Both the position numbers and the translations under genes were made by a program. Shown here piece by piece: positions 26,535-34,502 of a stretch of DNA of 64,000 nt; positions within the stretch are counted from its first letter, which is position 1, and every line of letters starts with the position of its first letter. The notes under the pieces were generated by a model. That model saw only the letters and a program-made list of their open reading frames with translations, was not told the origin of the DNA and did no database searches. Origin of the DNA: Sulfurimonas hydrogeniphila (GTDB lineage Bacteria; Campylobacterota; Campylobacteria; Campylobacterales; Sulfurimonadaceae); the NCBI RefSeq assembly GCF_009068765.1, contig NZ_CP035534.1, forward strand, positions 1,860,001 through 1,924,000. The letters are read 5' to 3'.

Positions 26535-27664
26535 TCCAGTTTTATCAGTGTTCCAAACGGAAGTTCCTTTTCCTTGGAACTTATCCATTTCACCTCATAA
26601 TCCGGTGCATTTTTCGGAAAAACTCCTGCCAGATCTGTAAAATACAAAAGCAGTTTCACATCATCAAAGTTTTCTTCTATAAAGTAAAACACAGGACGAA
26701 AATCAGTTGCCCCGCCGCCTTTTATATCAATTTCCAATCTTTCTCCACTATAAAAAGTACTGTGTGATTGGATTTTTTCATCGCATACAAGCAGTTCAAT
26801 CTGATAATTTTGCACCAATGTCATTAAAAAGTTTACTTCACTCAAAAATTCATTTAAAAGCACTGTATCAATGGAACCGGAACTGTCCACTGCAATCACA
26901 AGACGGAAAGTCTGAGAAATATTCGAAGGCAGGTATATACCCCTGTAGAGCAGTTTTTTAGAAGGCGGCATCATGACATAATCATCTCGAAAATACGGGT
27001 CAAGTGCAATCCTCAGTTCATTTCGCCAGTCAATTTTTCCAAAATCACCCAGTTGGAAAAAACGCTCAATCGTCACCGGTGCTTCACCTTTGTGCATTTT
27101 GGATTCCAAAAGAGCAATGGCTTCCTCTGCAAAAAGCTGTTCTTGCAAAATTTCTTCTTGCAACTGTTGTTCTGAACTCTGTTGCTCCTGCTCATTGTTC
27201 TCTTTTTGCTCTACATCACCTGCATCATCGGCTTCATACTCCAAGTCTTCATCATCACGCAGAATATCATCTTTTAACTCGGCATAAATCTCCTCTGCAT
27301 ACATCCCGCTGAAACGTTCCCGGTATTGTGCACCATAGGGCATATCCAAGCCGTTTTGTACAAGCATATCATTGACTGCCATATCCGTAGCCATCTGCCA
27401 GAGCCAGCCAGTGCGTTTGTTTTTACGCATCTCATGAGCCAGGCTGGCATGCATCGCCCCGTTGGCAAAGACAAATTCCATTTCACTGAGTTCCAGGTTT
27501 TTCAGATAATCGCTGTTGATCTCAAGCTTTTTACCGTCACTTTTAAAGGCTTCAATATCATCATTCATCACAACATCGATTTTGGAGGCAAGGGTTCCAA
27601 AATAAGGATATTCAAGCAAAAGTTTTGCTTTTGCCTGCGAGATTTTTTCTTCTGTTTTTTGCAT
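26525..27664 (-). CDS. VWA-like metallopeptidase-related protein (DUF2201 type)
   Basis: A 379-aa protein. The N-terminal half (about 1-130) is the helical putative-metallopeptidase region, with SLAHEMRKNKRTGWLWQMATDMAVN; a central acidic, Gln/Glu-rich segment (about 145-185) follows; the C-terminal VWA-like domain (about 240-375) has MIDAS residues DSSGS and a later GGGATDF. Such proteins pair with MoxR ATPases, here the upstream gene, to remodel or activate target proteins. The two genes are separated by 306 nt of palindromic repeats, so coupling may be weakened. Confidence 0.75.
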   Translation of the reverse strand: MQKTEEKISQAKAKLLLEYPYFGTLASKIDVVMNDDIEAFKSDGKKLEINSDYLKNLELSEMEFVFANGAMHASLAHEMRKNKRTGWLWQMATDMAVNDMLVQNGLDMPYGAQYRERFSGMYAEEIYAELKDDILRDDEDLEYEADDAGDVEQKENNEQEQQSSEQQLQEEILQEQLFAEEAIALLESKMHKGEAPVTIERFFQLGDFGKIDWRNELRIALDPYFRDDYVMMPPSKKLLYRGIYLPSNISQTFRLVIAVDSSGSIDTVLLNEFLSEVNFLMTLVQNYQIELLVCDEKIQSHSTFYSGERLEIDIKGGGATDFRPVFYFIEENFDDVKLLLYFTDLAGVFPKNAPDYEVKWISSKEKELPFGTLIKLDQA

Positions 27665-27695
27665 ATTTTTCCTTCACTCCTGTTTTTTAAAACCG

Positions 27696-27940
27696 ATCAA
27701 TGTCATTAAGTTAAGCAGATTTTTTCGGAACGCGGACTTCAGTCCGGGCGAAAGTGGCAAGACTATTGCAACAGCCGGCACTGAAGTACCGGTTCCGAAG
27801 AGATGCTGTATTTTGGTAGCCAAATTGAAGTCCGCGTTCCGAAAAAACTACATATCCTCCCGGAATCGGTACTTCAGTGCCGACTGTTTGAACTTTCTTG
27901 TCATTCTCAGCCCGGACTAAAGTACGGATTCCGGGGAAAA
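27696..27940. repeat. Palindromic repeat cluster between moxR-like and VWA genes
   Basis: The 306-nt gap holds no gene; it is filled by at least five units of the dispersed repeat: 27725-27750 (GGAACGCGGACTTCAGTCC), 27771-27799 (CACTGAAGTACCGGTTCC), 27820-27842 (TTGAAGTCCGCGTTCC), 27858-27886 (CGGTACTTCAGTGCC) and 27907-27935 (GGACTAAAGTACGGATTCC). Units alternate in orientation, so long hairpins can form. A TCATTAAGTTAAGCA block at about 27702 matches blocks at the other repeat loci. An open frame across it is an artefact of the repeat. Confidence 0.8.
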
Positions 27941-27970
27941 CACCCTTTGAGACCAGTGTGTTCGTGTCGG

Positions 27971-28966
27971 CTATTGCAACAGATAGGAAAACTTTTTTAC
28001 CCACTCTTTAAAGACGGTTGAGCCTTCCATAGTGATGCCCGCTCGTTGTAAATCCTGTGCTATCATCACGGCAAATTCCCCTTTGAGCTTGAGCGTATAT
28101 CGGAGTAAATTTTCCAATCGCTCATCGCTTGGATTTTGCAGATAGTGACTCACCAGTCCAGAGCTCAAAGCATACAAAACATCGACCTCATCACTGTAAA
28201 CAAAATCATCTGCACTGAGTATCTTCCCAATATCGGGCAGCCTGTCCATCACTTTTAAAAAACTCAAAAATGAAACGGCAACATCCCGTCCTACCGCACC
28301 GCTCACTGTTTCCAAAAGCACAGATGCAGGCAGAGCACTTTGTAAAATACTCCCGACATATTCCCAGCTTCTGGGTGTTGCAAAACTTTTATGCTCTTTT
28401 TTTGCATCAAAGGTAAAGAGATGCTCATTTTTATAACTTATGTAGGCAATTATGCGACTGTCAAGTCCGGATTTGTATGCCCACTCACGCCAGTCATCCA
28501 CACTCACTTCCAATTCAAAATGCACAAAACGGTTTGCCAGAGGAGCCGGCATCCTGTAGGTCACGCCTCTGTCACCCTCACGGTTTCCCGCAGCAACTAT
28601 AGCCCATCCCTCAGGCAACTCATATTCACCGACACGTCTGTCAAGTATCAACTGATACGCCGAAGACTGCACGGCAGGCGCTGCAGAGTTAAGCTCATCC
28701 AAAAACAAAATCCCCTGGCCTTCACTCGGTAAAAAAGCAGGCGGAGCCCAAAGTGCGGTGTGTGACTCTTTGTCATAAAAAGGGATGCCTTTTAAATCTG
28801 TCGGGTCCATCAAAGCCAAACGCAAATCAATAAAACCAAGCTTGTTTTTCTCTGCAATCTGTTTGACAATCGAAGACTTTCCAATTCCAGGTGCTCCCCA
28901 CAGAAATGTGGGCACTTTTTGCAAGACCAGTGCCTGCAGAGCCTGTGTCAATTCTCCTGCTCTCAT
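27971..28966 (-). CDS. MoxR-family AAA+ ATPase
   Basis: A 331-aa ATPase; ATG 28966 gives an ATGA overlap with the upstream stop and is preferred to the one 9 nt earlier. Walker A is GAPGIGKSS (about residue 25), Walker B ILFLDELNSA, sensor 1 VAAGNREGD and an arginine-finger region follows (APLANRFVHFEL). MoxR proteins act as chaperone-like motors with a VWA partner, which lies downstream. The protein has a long helical C-terminal part (about 240-331). Confidence 0.8.
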   Translation of the reverse strand: MRAGELTQALQALVLQKVPTFLWGAPGIGKSSIVKQIAEKNKLGFIDLRLALMDPTDLKGIPFYDKESHTALWAPPAFLPSEGQGILFLDELNSAAPAVQSSAYQLILDRRVGEYELPEGWAIVAAGNREGDRGVTYRMPAPLANRFVHFELEVSVDDWREWAYKSGLDSRIIAYISYKNEHLFTFDAKKEHKSFATPRSWEYVGSILQSALPASVLLETVSGAVGRDVAVSFLSFLKVMDRLPDIGKILSADDFVYSDEVDVLYALSSGLVSHYLQNPSDERLENLLRYTLKLKGEFAVMIAQDLQRAGITMEGSTVFKEWVKKFSYLLQ

Positions 28967-30207
28967 ACTAACCATCCTATATTTTCACTTTGTATATGTT
29001 TTGAAAAGGTTTTGTTTGTTTTGACTGCCCGCTCAAAACGGCTCTCAAGTTGCAGTTGATATAAAATATCTACCGGAGTATTTTCATTTTTTGCCAAATT
29101 CAGAAGTATCTGTGCATCCCCGCATTTAAAAAGTTCTTCCAAAATATTTTGCGGTGTCGCATTGTTGCGACTCAGCGATTCACTGTAGTTTCCCTCTTTA
29201 TAGGCAGACTTCAGAATATCTCTCGGCGTTGCACTGTTGGCATAAATTACTTGTCTGATTCTCTCATTATTTAGACAAAGCAGCTGTTTACATGTAATTA
29301 CATGTAAGCACTTGTTTGCAGCCAAAGCAAAATGAATTGTCTCATCGTTACATGTAACAAGCTCCTGCTGCATAGCTTCATTTAAGGTCTCATTTGCCGC
29401 CAAAGCATTTTTGCACTCAGACAAAAGTGAGAACATCTCCTCATCGAGCCTGATATTCTGTGCTGCAATCTCGGCAAGTTTTTTATTTTTTATCAACTCA
29501 CGGGCTATATTTTTATCCAGATTGACATTGTACGCCATCGCTTCTTTTGTTGCTTCATCCCCTTTTTTTAAAAACATTTTCTGCACACTTTTTGGAAGCT
29601 TTGGATGCAGGGCAAGTGCTTTTATAATTTTGGGATGTTTTTTGCTCGGCTCAAAAAAAGCAATGGCTTCTAAAAGCTGTTCGTTTTTTGTTTGTACTAT
29701 CAGATGATAAATTCCCGTTGTCGCATACTGTACATTATGGTTTCTCTCTATATTTTCATAAAACCTTGCTATTAAAGCAGCAGAGACATCACGATTGTCA
29801 TCATTTTCGAAAAAATCTTCACCGCCAAAAGAGTACATTTTTAAGAGTTTAAAAAAAAGCGCATCTTCTATACAGCTGTTTTGCAAAAAACTTTTTAATC
29901 TTTTTTTGTCATTGGAGAGTTTGAGACTCATAAGCAGCGTATCGCTGTCAATCTCTTCTGCCAAAAGTTTTTCAAACAAATCTATATTCATAAACTCATA
30001 TTTTTCTTCTTCATAAAGGGTATCACTCAGGTTTTGTTCATACGGACTCATCATGCGCCCCTCAACAACAAGAGTAACCGCATCGGTAACTTCTTTACAC
30101 AGGGTAATATTATGAAACTTCAGCTGTGACACAAACTCATCTTCACTAAAAGCCCTGCTCTTTCCAAACAGCAATATGGTCTTATTTTTCAAATTCTGTA
30201 AATTCAT
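28963..30207 (-). CDS. BRCT-like / variant leucine-repeat protein of the MoxR-VWA cluster
   Basis: A 414-aa protein starting at ATG 30207. The N-terminus (KTILLFGKSRAFSEDEFVSQLKF and VTLVVEGRMMSPYE) resembles a BRCT domain. From about 190 onward it is built of short helical repeats of the variant leucine-rich (LRV) kind: ALALHPKLPKSVQKMFL, AAQNIRLDEEMFSLL, YANSATPRDILKSA, SRNNATPQNILEELF, LAKNENTPVDILYQL. It likely offers a protein-binding scaffold. It is followed with ATGA overlap by the MoxR gene, so it is probably an adaptor or substrate selector of that machine (inference). Contains three TTACATGTAA motifs. Confidence 0.6.
   Translation of the reverse strand: MNLQNLKNKTILLFGKSRAFSEDEFVSQLKFHNITLCKEVTDAVTLVVEGRMMSPYEQNLSDTLYEEEKYEFMNIDLFEKLLAEEIDSDTLLMSLKLSNDKKRLKSFLQNSCIEDALFFKLLKMYSFGGEDFFENDDNRDVSAALIARFYENIERNHNVQYATTGIYHLIVQTKNEQLLEAIAFFEPSKKHPKIIKALALHPKLPKSVQKMFLKKGDEATKEAMAYNVNLDKNIARELIKNKKLAEIAAQNIRLDEEMFSLLSECKNALAANETLNEAMQQELVTCNDETIHFALAANKCLHVITCKQLLCLNNERIRQVIYANSATPRDILKSAYKEGNYSESLSRNNATPQNILEELFKCGDAQILLNLAKNENTPVDILYQLQLESRFERAVKTNKTFSKHIQSENIGWLV
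29288..29307. repeat. Tandem pair of the iterated palindrome TTACATGTAA
   Basis: Two copies of TTACATGTAA abut at 29288-29297 and 29298-29307, and a third is at 29348-29357. Other exact copies in the window are at 15, 14651, 16252, 24481, 33316, 33685, 39748, 59292 and 62780. All twelve lie inside protein-coding sequence, mostly read as Leu-His-Val. Confidence 0.9.
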
Positions 30208-30213
30208 ACACAA

Positions 30214-30219
30214 ATTATA
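30214..30219 (-). promoter_or_regulatory. Probable promoter giving a leaderless transcript
   Basis: A minus-strand TATAAT, preceded by TGTG, ends only 7 nt before the ATG at 30207. A start site at normal distance would coincide with the ATG, and no ribosome-binding sequence is present. Confidence 0.45.
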
Positions 30220-30246
30220 CACATATTTCGACTTATTCTTATTTAG

Positions 30247-30255
30247 TGTTATAAT
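30247..30255 (+). promoter_or_regulatory. nhaA promoter, extended -10
   Basis: TGTTATAAT lies 28 nt upstream of the nhaA ATG, with an AAGGA ribosome site between them. It is divergent from the promoter at 30214-30219. Confidence 0.6.
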
Positions 30256-30282
30256 TGATCTCTGATATTTAAGGAATGGCAA

Positions 30283-31611
30283 ATGAAGTTATACGCACCG
30301 TGGGAAAAAGCTTTTGAAAAAATTTCCACTCCTTTGGAAAATTTCATTCATGCACAAACAACTACGGGACTTATTTTATTTTTTACAACTATTCTTGCTC
30401 TTATACTGGCCAACTCACCTTTTTCCGGACTCTATTATGATATATTTCATACGCCCATATCTGTTTCTATAGGTTCATGGAAACTTTCACAGTCACTCAG
30501 CCATTGGATAAATGACGGACTGATGACCTTCTTTTTCTTTTTGATAGGACTTGAAATCAAACGGGAAATTCTCATCGGAGAACTCTCAAATATCAAAGTT
30601 GCCATTTTGCCTATTTTTGCAGCTGTCGGCGGTATGGTTTTTCCTGCACTCATATATATGAGCATCAACACAGACGGTCCCGGTGCAAACGGCTGGGGCA
30701 TACCAATGGCCACAGACATAGCATTTGCCATCAGTGCCTTGGTGATTTTAGGACGCAGAATTTCTCCGGCACTTGTTACATTCCTGATTGCGCTTGCTAT
30801 TGTAGATGATCTTGGGGCCGTTGTAGTTATTGCACTTTTTTACACCGAACAAATTCATATTCTCCCTCTTTTTCTGGCAGGTTTGTCATTTTTCATTATG
30901 GTGGCCTTTAACCGTTTTGGCATTCACATGCTTTTGCCCTATCTCATTGTAGGCATTTTTATGTGGCTGTTTATGCTCGAATCAGGTATCCATGCGACAA
31001 TTGCCGGTGTTATTGCCGCTTTTGCAATTCCCTCCAAGCCCAGCTATACTCCTTTGGATTTTACAACACATACCAAAAATCTGCTTGACGAATATGATAA
31101 TTATCCCATTGCCACCGATCACACAATGCATGAAAAACAAAGAGCCCTTTTGCAAAACCTCAAAGACAGAATTGACTTGGTAAGTTCTCCTGCTTTGAGG
31201 CTTGAGCATGCGCTTCACCTTCCCATAGGACTCTTTGTCATTCCTCTTTTTGCACTTGCAAATGCCGGTGTCAGTTTGGATTTTACATCATTTAGTCAAA
31301 GTCTAGCCAATCCTGTCTCCCTGGGTATAGTATCTGGGCTTCTGCTGGGCAAGGTCATTGGTATATTCGGGGTTTCTTACCTGAGTGTGAAGCTCGGCAT
31401 TGCCAGACTGCCGCATAACAGCAGCATGAGTCAGCTGTTTGGTGTTGCCATTTTGGGCGGTATTGGTTTTACGATGAGTATTTTTGTCGCTGATTTGGCC
31501 TTTGCAGGCAACAGCACACTGATTTTTCAGGCAAAAACAGGAATACTGCTGGCCTCATTGCTTGCAGGTTTTTTGGGCTTTGTCTGGCTGAGATTTGTTG
31601 TCTCTAAATAG
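30283..31611 (+). CDS. nhaA: NhaA Na+/H+ antiporter
   Basis: A 442-aa membrane protein of full NhaA length. Signature segments are FFFFLIGLEIKREILIGELS, PMATDIAFAISALVILGRR and the ion-binding double aspartate in LAIVDDLGAVVVIALFYT. It exchanges two H+ for one Na+ across the inner membrane, exporting sodium and regulating pH. A charged cytoplasmic insertion of about 50 residues (about 260-305, DYNNYP region) between mid helices is typical of the larger NhaA forms. Useful for a marine organism. Confidence 0.92.
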   Translation: MKLYAPWEKAFEKISTPLENFIHAQTTTGLILFFTTILALILANSPFSGLYYDIFHTPISVSIGSWKLSQSLSHWINDGLMTFFFFLIGLEIKREILIGELSNIKVAILPIFAAVGGMVFPALIYMSINTDGPGANGWGIPMATDIAFAISALVILGRRISPALVTFLIALAIVDDLGAVVVIALFYTEQIHILPLFLAGLSFFIMVAFNRFGIHMLLPYLIVGIFMWLFMLESGIHATIAGVIAAFAIPSKPSYTPLDFTTHTKNLLDEYDNYPIATDHTMHEKQRALLQNLKDRIDLVSSPALRLEHALHLPIGLFVIPLFALANAGVSLDFTSFSQSLANPVSLGIVSGLLLGKVIGIFGVSYLSVKLGIARLPHNSSMSQLFGVAILGGIGFTMSIFVADLAFAGNSTLIFQAKTGILLASLLAGFLGFVWLRFVVSK

Positions 31612-32884
31612 CCTCAATCGTGTTTCTTCCGTTCTCTTTGGCACAGTAAAGCATCTTATCCACAATCATTACATATTCGTCAAGCAGGGTATGCCTGTAT
31701 ATTTTATCAGGCTTAATCCACATAGCCCCCATGCTTACAGTGGCCTGTAACTTTTGTCCATCCGCTTCAAGTACCGCGGCTTCAAAAGCCTGGCGTATCT
31801 TTTCCAATACTTTGAAACCTGCCTCTTTTTGTATGGCTGAGAGAATTATCATAAACTCTTCGCCTCCGTATCGGATGACAATATCAGAAGTTCTGATATG
31901 TTTTTTCACAATTGCAACAAAAAAATGCAACATTTTATCTCCGGCGACATGCCCGTAGGTATCATTTATATTTTTAAAATAATCCAAATCACACATTGCA
32001 AGAACAAAAGAGTTCCCTGTGGCATAAGAGAGTTCGTATTGGGTTTTAAATATCAGTTCCAGGGAATTTCGATTGAGCGCACCTGTCAGATTGTCCTTGG
32101 TCATTTTTTTATTCATCTCGATATTGTCAATAAGTGCCAACTCTGTACCGATGCTCAAAGAGATAAGCTCACATTTTTCCAAATAGGAGATAAGTACATG
32201 ATACTCCGATGTTTTTAAATTTACAAATATTTTCTTTGCAAACATATGCAAATCATTATGCAACCGTATCAGAGCCTTGAGCTTTGAATTGTTTTGGATG
32301 ATTTTTTTTGCACTGTTGTGCAGCCAGTGTCCAAATTCACACTGCATCCCGTCAAGTTCGGGAAAATCATTTTTGTCAAAACTGTTAATATGTTTTGCCA
32401 AATCATTCAGCCAGTTTAAATGCGCTTCATAATGTTTTATGATAATGTCTTTGTCCAAAAGATCAGATAAAGAACTGAGCCGATTATTATTGACCGTATA
32501 AATCTCCTGTGTATATCTCGAGAGATAAATATAGGCAACACCATTGTTTATCTCTTTAAACAGGGATATGAGATTCAAAATTTTATTACTCTCAATATTT
32601 TGCGCAATTCTGGATAACAAAAGGTTTTTCAGCCCGTATATTTCGTTGGTCATAATAATGTAGGGAACATTCATCGAAATTTTATAGAGTGCCAGCTCTT
32701 TATAGAGAGTATTTATATCATTCGAAGTGAATGACTGATGAAATAGATTAATAATTCGCAGATAAAAATTTTTTACCACCTGCTCACAGGCATATGATTC
32801 TATACAGGTTAAATATCTGTCTCTGAGTTCGGTATAAATCAGCTCCGAATCACCCTCTAAAACTCCGGAAAAATCATATTTCAT
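31604..32884 (-). CDS. CZB-GGDEF diguanylate cyclase, DgcZ-like
   Basis: A 426-aa protein. An N-terminal helical region (1-140) of unclear family precedes a chemoreceptor zinc-binding domain (about 150-250) with its ligands visible: HLNWL, CEFGHWL and LHNDLH supply the 3-His/1-Cys zinc site. The C-terminal GGDEF domain (about 260-424) has GGEEF and an intact RTSD inhibition site. By analogy with E. coli DgcZ, zinc binding would inhibit cyclase activity. Ends 8 nt into the convergent nhaA gene; 3 nt separate it from the epimerase upstream. Confidence 0.8.
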   Translation of the reverse strand: MKYDFSGVLEGDSELIYTELRDRYLTCIESYACEQVVKNFYLRIINLFHQSFTSNDINTLYKELALYKISMNVPYIIMTNEIYGLKNLLLSRIAQNIESNKILNLISLFKEINNGVAYIYLSRYTQEIYTVNNNRLSSLSDLLDKDIIIKHYEAHLNWLNDLAKHINSFDKNDFPELDGMQCEFGHWLHNSAKKIIQNNSKLKALIRLHNDLHMFAKKIFVNLKTSEYHVLISYLEKCELISLSIGTELALIDNIEMNKKMTKDNLTGALNRNSLELIFKTQYELSYATGNSFVLAMCDLDYFKNINDTYGHVAGDKMLHFFVAIVKKHIRTSDIVIRYGGEEFMIILSAIQKEAGFKVLEKIRQAFEAAVLEADGQKLQATVSMGAMWIKPDKIYRHTLLDEYVMIVDKMLYCAKENGRNTIEAI

Positions 32885-32887
32885 TTC

Positions 32888-33937
32888 TCAACCTTTATAA
32901 ATGTTCGAACCTGCAAGACTCTGTATTGTGTTGCGTATTATACCAAATTCTCCCAAAATCTCAGGCGTATCTTTATACAATAAAGGAGAGTCTAAATCTA
33001 CATACTTTACAACATCTCTGTATGCAAAGGCAAGACAAAGAGCCGCATGTATGGAGACAGGTCCCTCCAGCATAGACCCCAGCATACACTCTATGTTGTT
33101 GGATCTGGCATACTCCAAAATCTCCTGTGCCTTGCTCACACCGCCGCACTTCATCAGTTTGACATTTATCATATCGGCACAGCCCTCTTCATACACTTTT
33201 TTTACATCCTCAAGAGTAAATACCGCTTCATCCGCAAGAATGGGAACAGTACTTTTTTGGGTTATTGTTTTGAGGCTCTGTAAATCATCTGCAACTACAG
33301 GCTGTTCAATCAGGCTTACATGTAATCCCGCTACCGCCTCAACATAGTACAGTGACTGTTCAAGATTCCACGCCTGGTTGGCATCTATGAGCACCTCTGC
33401 ATCTACAAGCGTTTCACTAATCATTTTTGTAACTGCAACAGCATGCTCCAGATCACTGCCAAGCTTTACTTTTAAAATATGAAATCCATTGTCAAAAGCT
33501 TTTTTCGCATCTGAGAGCATTATGTCTGCATCATTGAGACTGACAGTAATATCGGTAAAAATCGGAGAAAAATCTTTTGTACCGAGATACTGTAACAGTG
33601 TCTGATTATTCTGTTGTGCCAGCAAAGAGACAACTGCCATATCAAGAGAGGCTTTTGCACTCGAACCCATTGTACTGCCATGGATTACATGTAAAGCCTC
33701 ACCCGGCGTCAGGCCAAGCAAGGCATCTTGCAACCCGCCAATCGCATTTGCAATGCTTTGCAGGTCTTCTCCTGTCACTGCTTTGGTGGCAGGCGCTTCA
33801 CCGTAAGCATAAAGACCGTTATCACATCTAATCCTTAGCCGTATAAACTCAACATTTTCCACCCGTCGCAGCGCGGTAACAAAAGGGGTTTTCAGTGCTC
33901 TTTTCTTTATCTGTCTTTCTATCTTCTGTATTTTCAC
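32888..33937 (-). CDS. Dipeptide epimerase (L-Ala-D/L-Glu epimerase type)
   Basis: A 349-aa enolase-superfamily enzyme of the mandelate-racemase/muconate-lactonizing group. The N-terminal capping domain is followed by a TIM barrel with catalytic Lys in HILKVKLGSD, metal ligands in VLIDANQAW, LIEQPV and ILADEAV, and the second catalytic Lys in MINVKLMKCGG. The K-x-K plus D-E-D pattern matches muropeptide dipeptide epimerases, suggesting a role in recycling cell-wall peptides. It contains two TTACATGTAA motifs. The start overlaps the stop of the upstream membrane protein gene by 4 nt. Confidence 0.82.
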   Translation of the reverse strand: MKIQKIERQIKKRALKTPFVTALRRVENVEFIRLRIRCDNGLYAYGEAPATKAVTGEDLQSIANAIGGLQDALLGLTPGEALHVIHGSTMGSSAKASLDMAVVSLLAQQNNQTLLQYLGTKDFSPIFTDITVSLNDADIMLSDAKKAFDNGFHILKVKLGSDLEHAVAVTKMISETLVDAEVLIDANQAWNLEQSLYYVEAVAGLHVSLIEQPVVADDLQSLKTITQKSTVPILADEAVFTLEDVKKVYEEGCADMINVKLMKCGGVSKAQEILEYARSNNIECMLGSMLEGPVSIHAALCLAFAYRDVVKYVDLDSPLLYKDTPEILGEFGIIRNTIQSLAGSNIYKG

Positions 33938-34326
33938 ACTGAGGCCATATAGATAAAAAACGGATAAAGCAAAAGCCCTGCATACGGTAAATACGGTCCT
34001 ATGGGAGTCAGCAATACCTGGGCAAACTCTTTTGATATCTCTTTTTTTATAAAAACCTGATCAATCATAATAATTTTACTTACAATATCAGCAGTTTTAA
34101 AAGAGAGTAATGCCAAAGCATAGGGATTATAGTGGGTATAAAACAAAAACCAGACGGCAAAATAAAAGGTCGGGTGCATAATCAGAAAAAGAAGAACATT
34201 TTTATGATAATAGCGGTACATCCGTGCCAACATGTCCATAAGTGTCCCAGCCTTTTGCCACTGCACTTCATAAAACTCCAAAAGCATATACAGCACAATA
34301 AAGACAATAAGATAATCCTGCATCAA
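33934..34326 (-). CDS. Small membrane protein, unknown function
   Basis: A 130-aa protein with about four predicted helices (MQDYLIVFIVLYMLLEFYEV; VLLFLIMHPTFYFAVWFLFYTH; YALALLSFKTADIVSKIIMI; YLPYAGLLLYPFFIYMASV). No known family recognised. It overlaps the epimerase start by 4 nt and is probably translated with it. Confidence 0.65.
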   Translation of the reverse strand: MMQDYLIVFIVLYMLLEFYEVQWQKAGTLMDMLARMYRYYHKNVLLFLIMHPTFYFAVWFLFYTHYNPYALALLSFKTADIVSKIIMIDQVFIKKEISKEFAQVLLTPIGPYLPYAGLLLYPFFIYMASV

Positions 34327-34375
34327 ATTTCACTCACTTTTTTTGTAAGTATAGCAAAAGAAAAATAAGCAATAT

Positions 34376-34502
34376 TTCGGAATTGGTACTTTTTATGCTA
34401 AAGCATGACTTGTGAGAAAAACTAAATTTTTTTCTGTAGTGCCGACTGTTACTGTTTTTCCTGGCACTCTCAGCCGGCAGTTCTCGGAACCGGTACTTCA
34501 GT
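34376..34502. repeat. Degenerate palindromic repeat units left of IS copy 1
   Basis: Partial units of the dispersed family: TTCGGAATTGGTACTTTT (34376), TAGTGCCGACTG (34437), CTCAGCCGGCAG (34469) and GGAACCGGTACTTCAGT (34486-34502). The last eight bases are the target sequence ACTTCAGT adjoining the IS. Confidence 0.7.

Noticed and set aside
27711-28004. Minus-strand 97-aa open frame across the repeat cluster
   Set aside because: It consists of translated palindromic repeats (recurring GTEVPIP / RTEVRVPKK), and a similar frame appears wherever the repeat does; no ribosome site.
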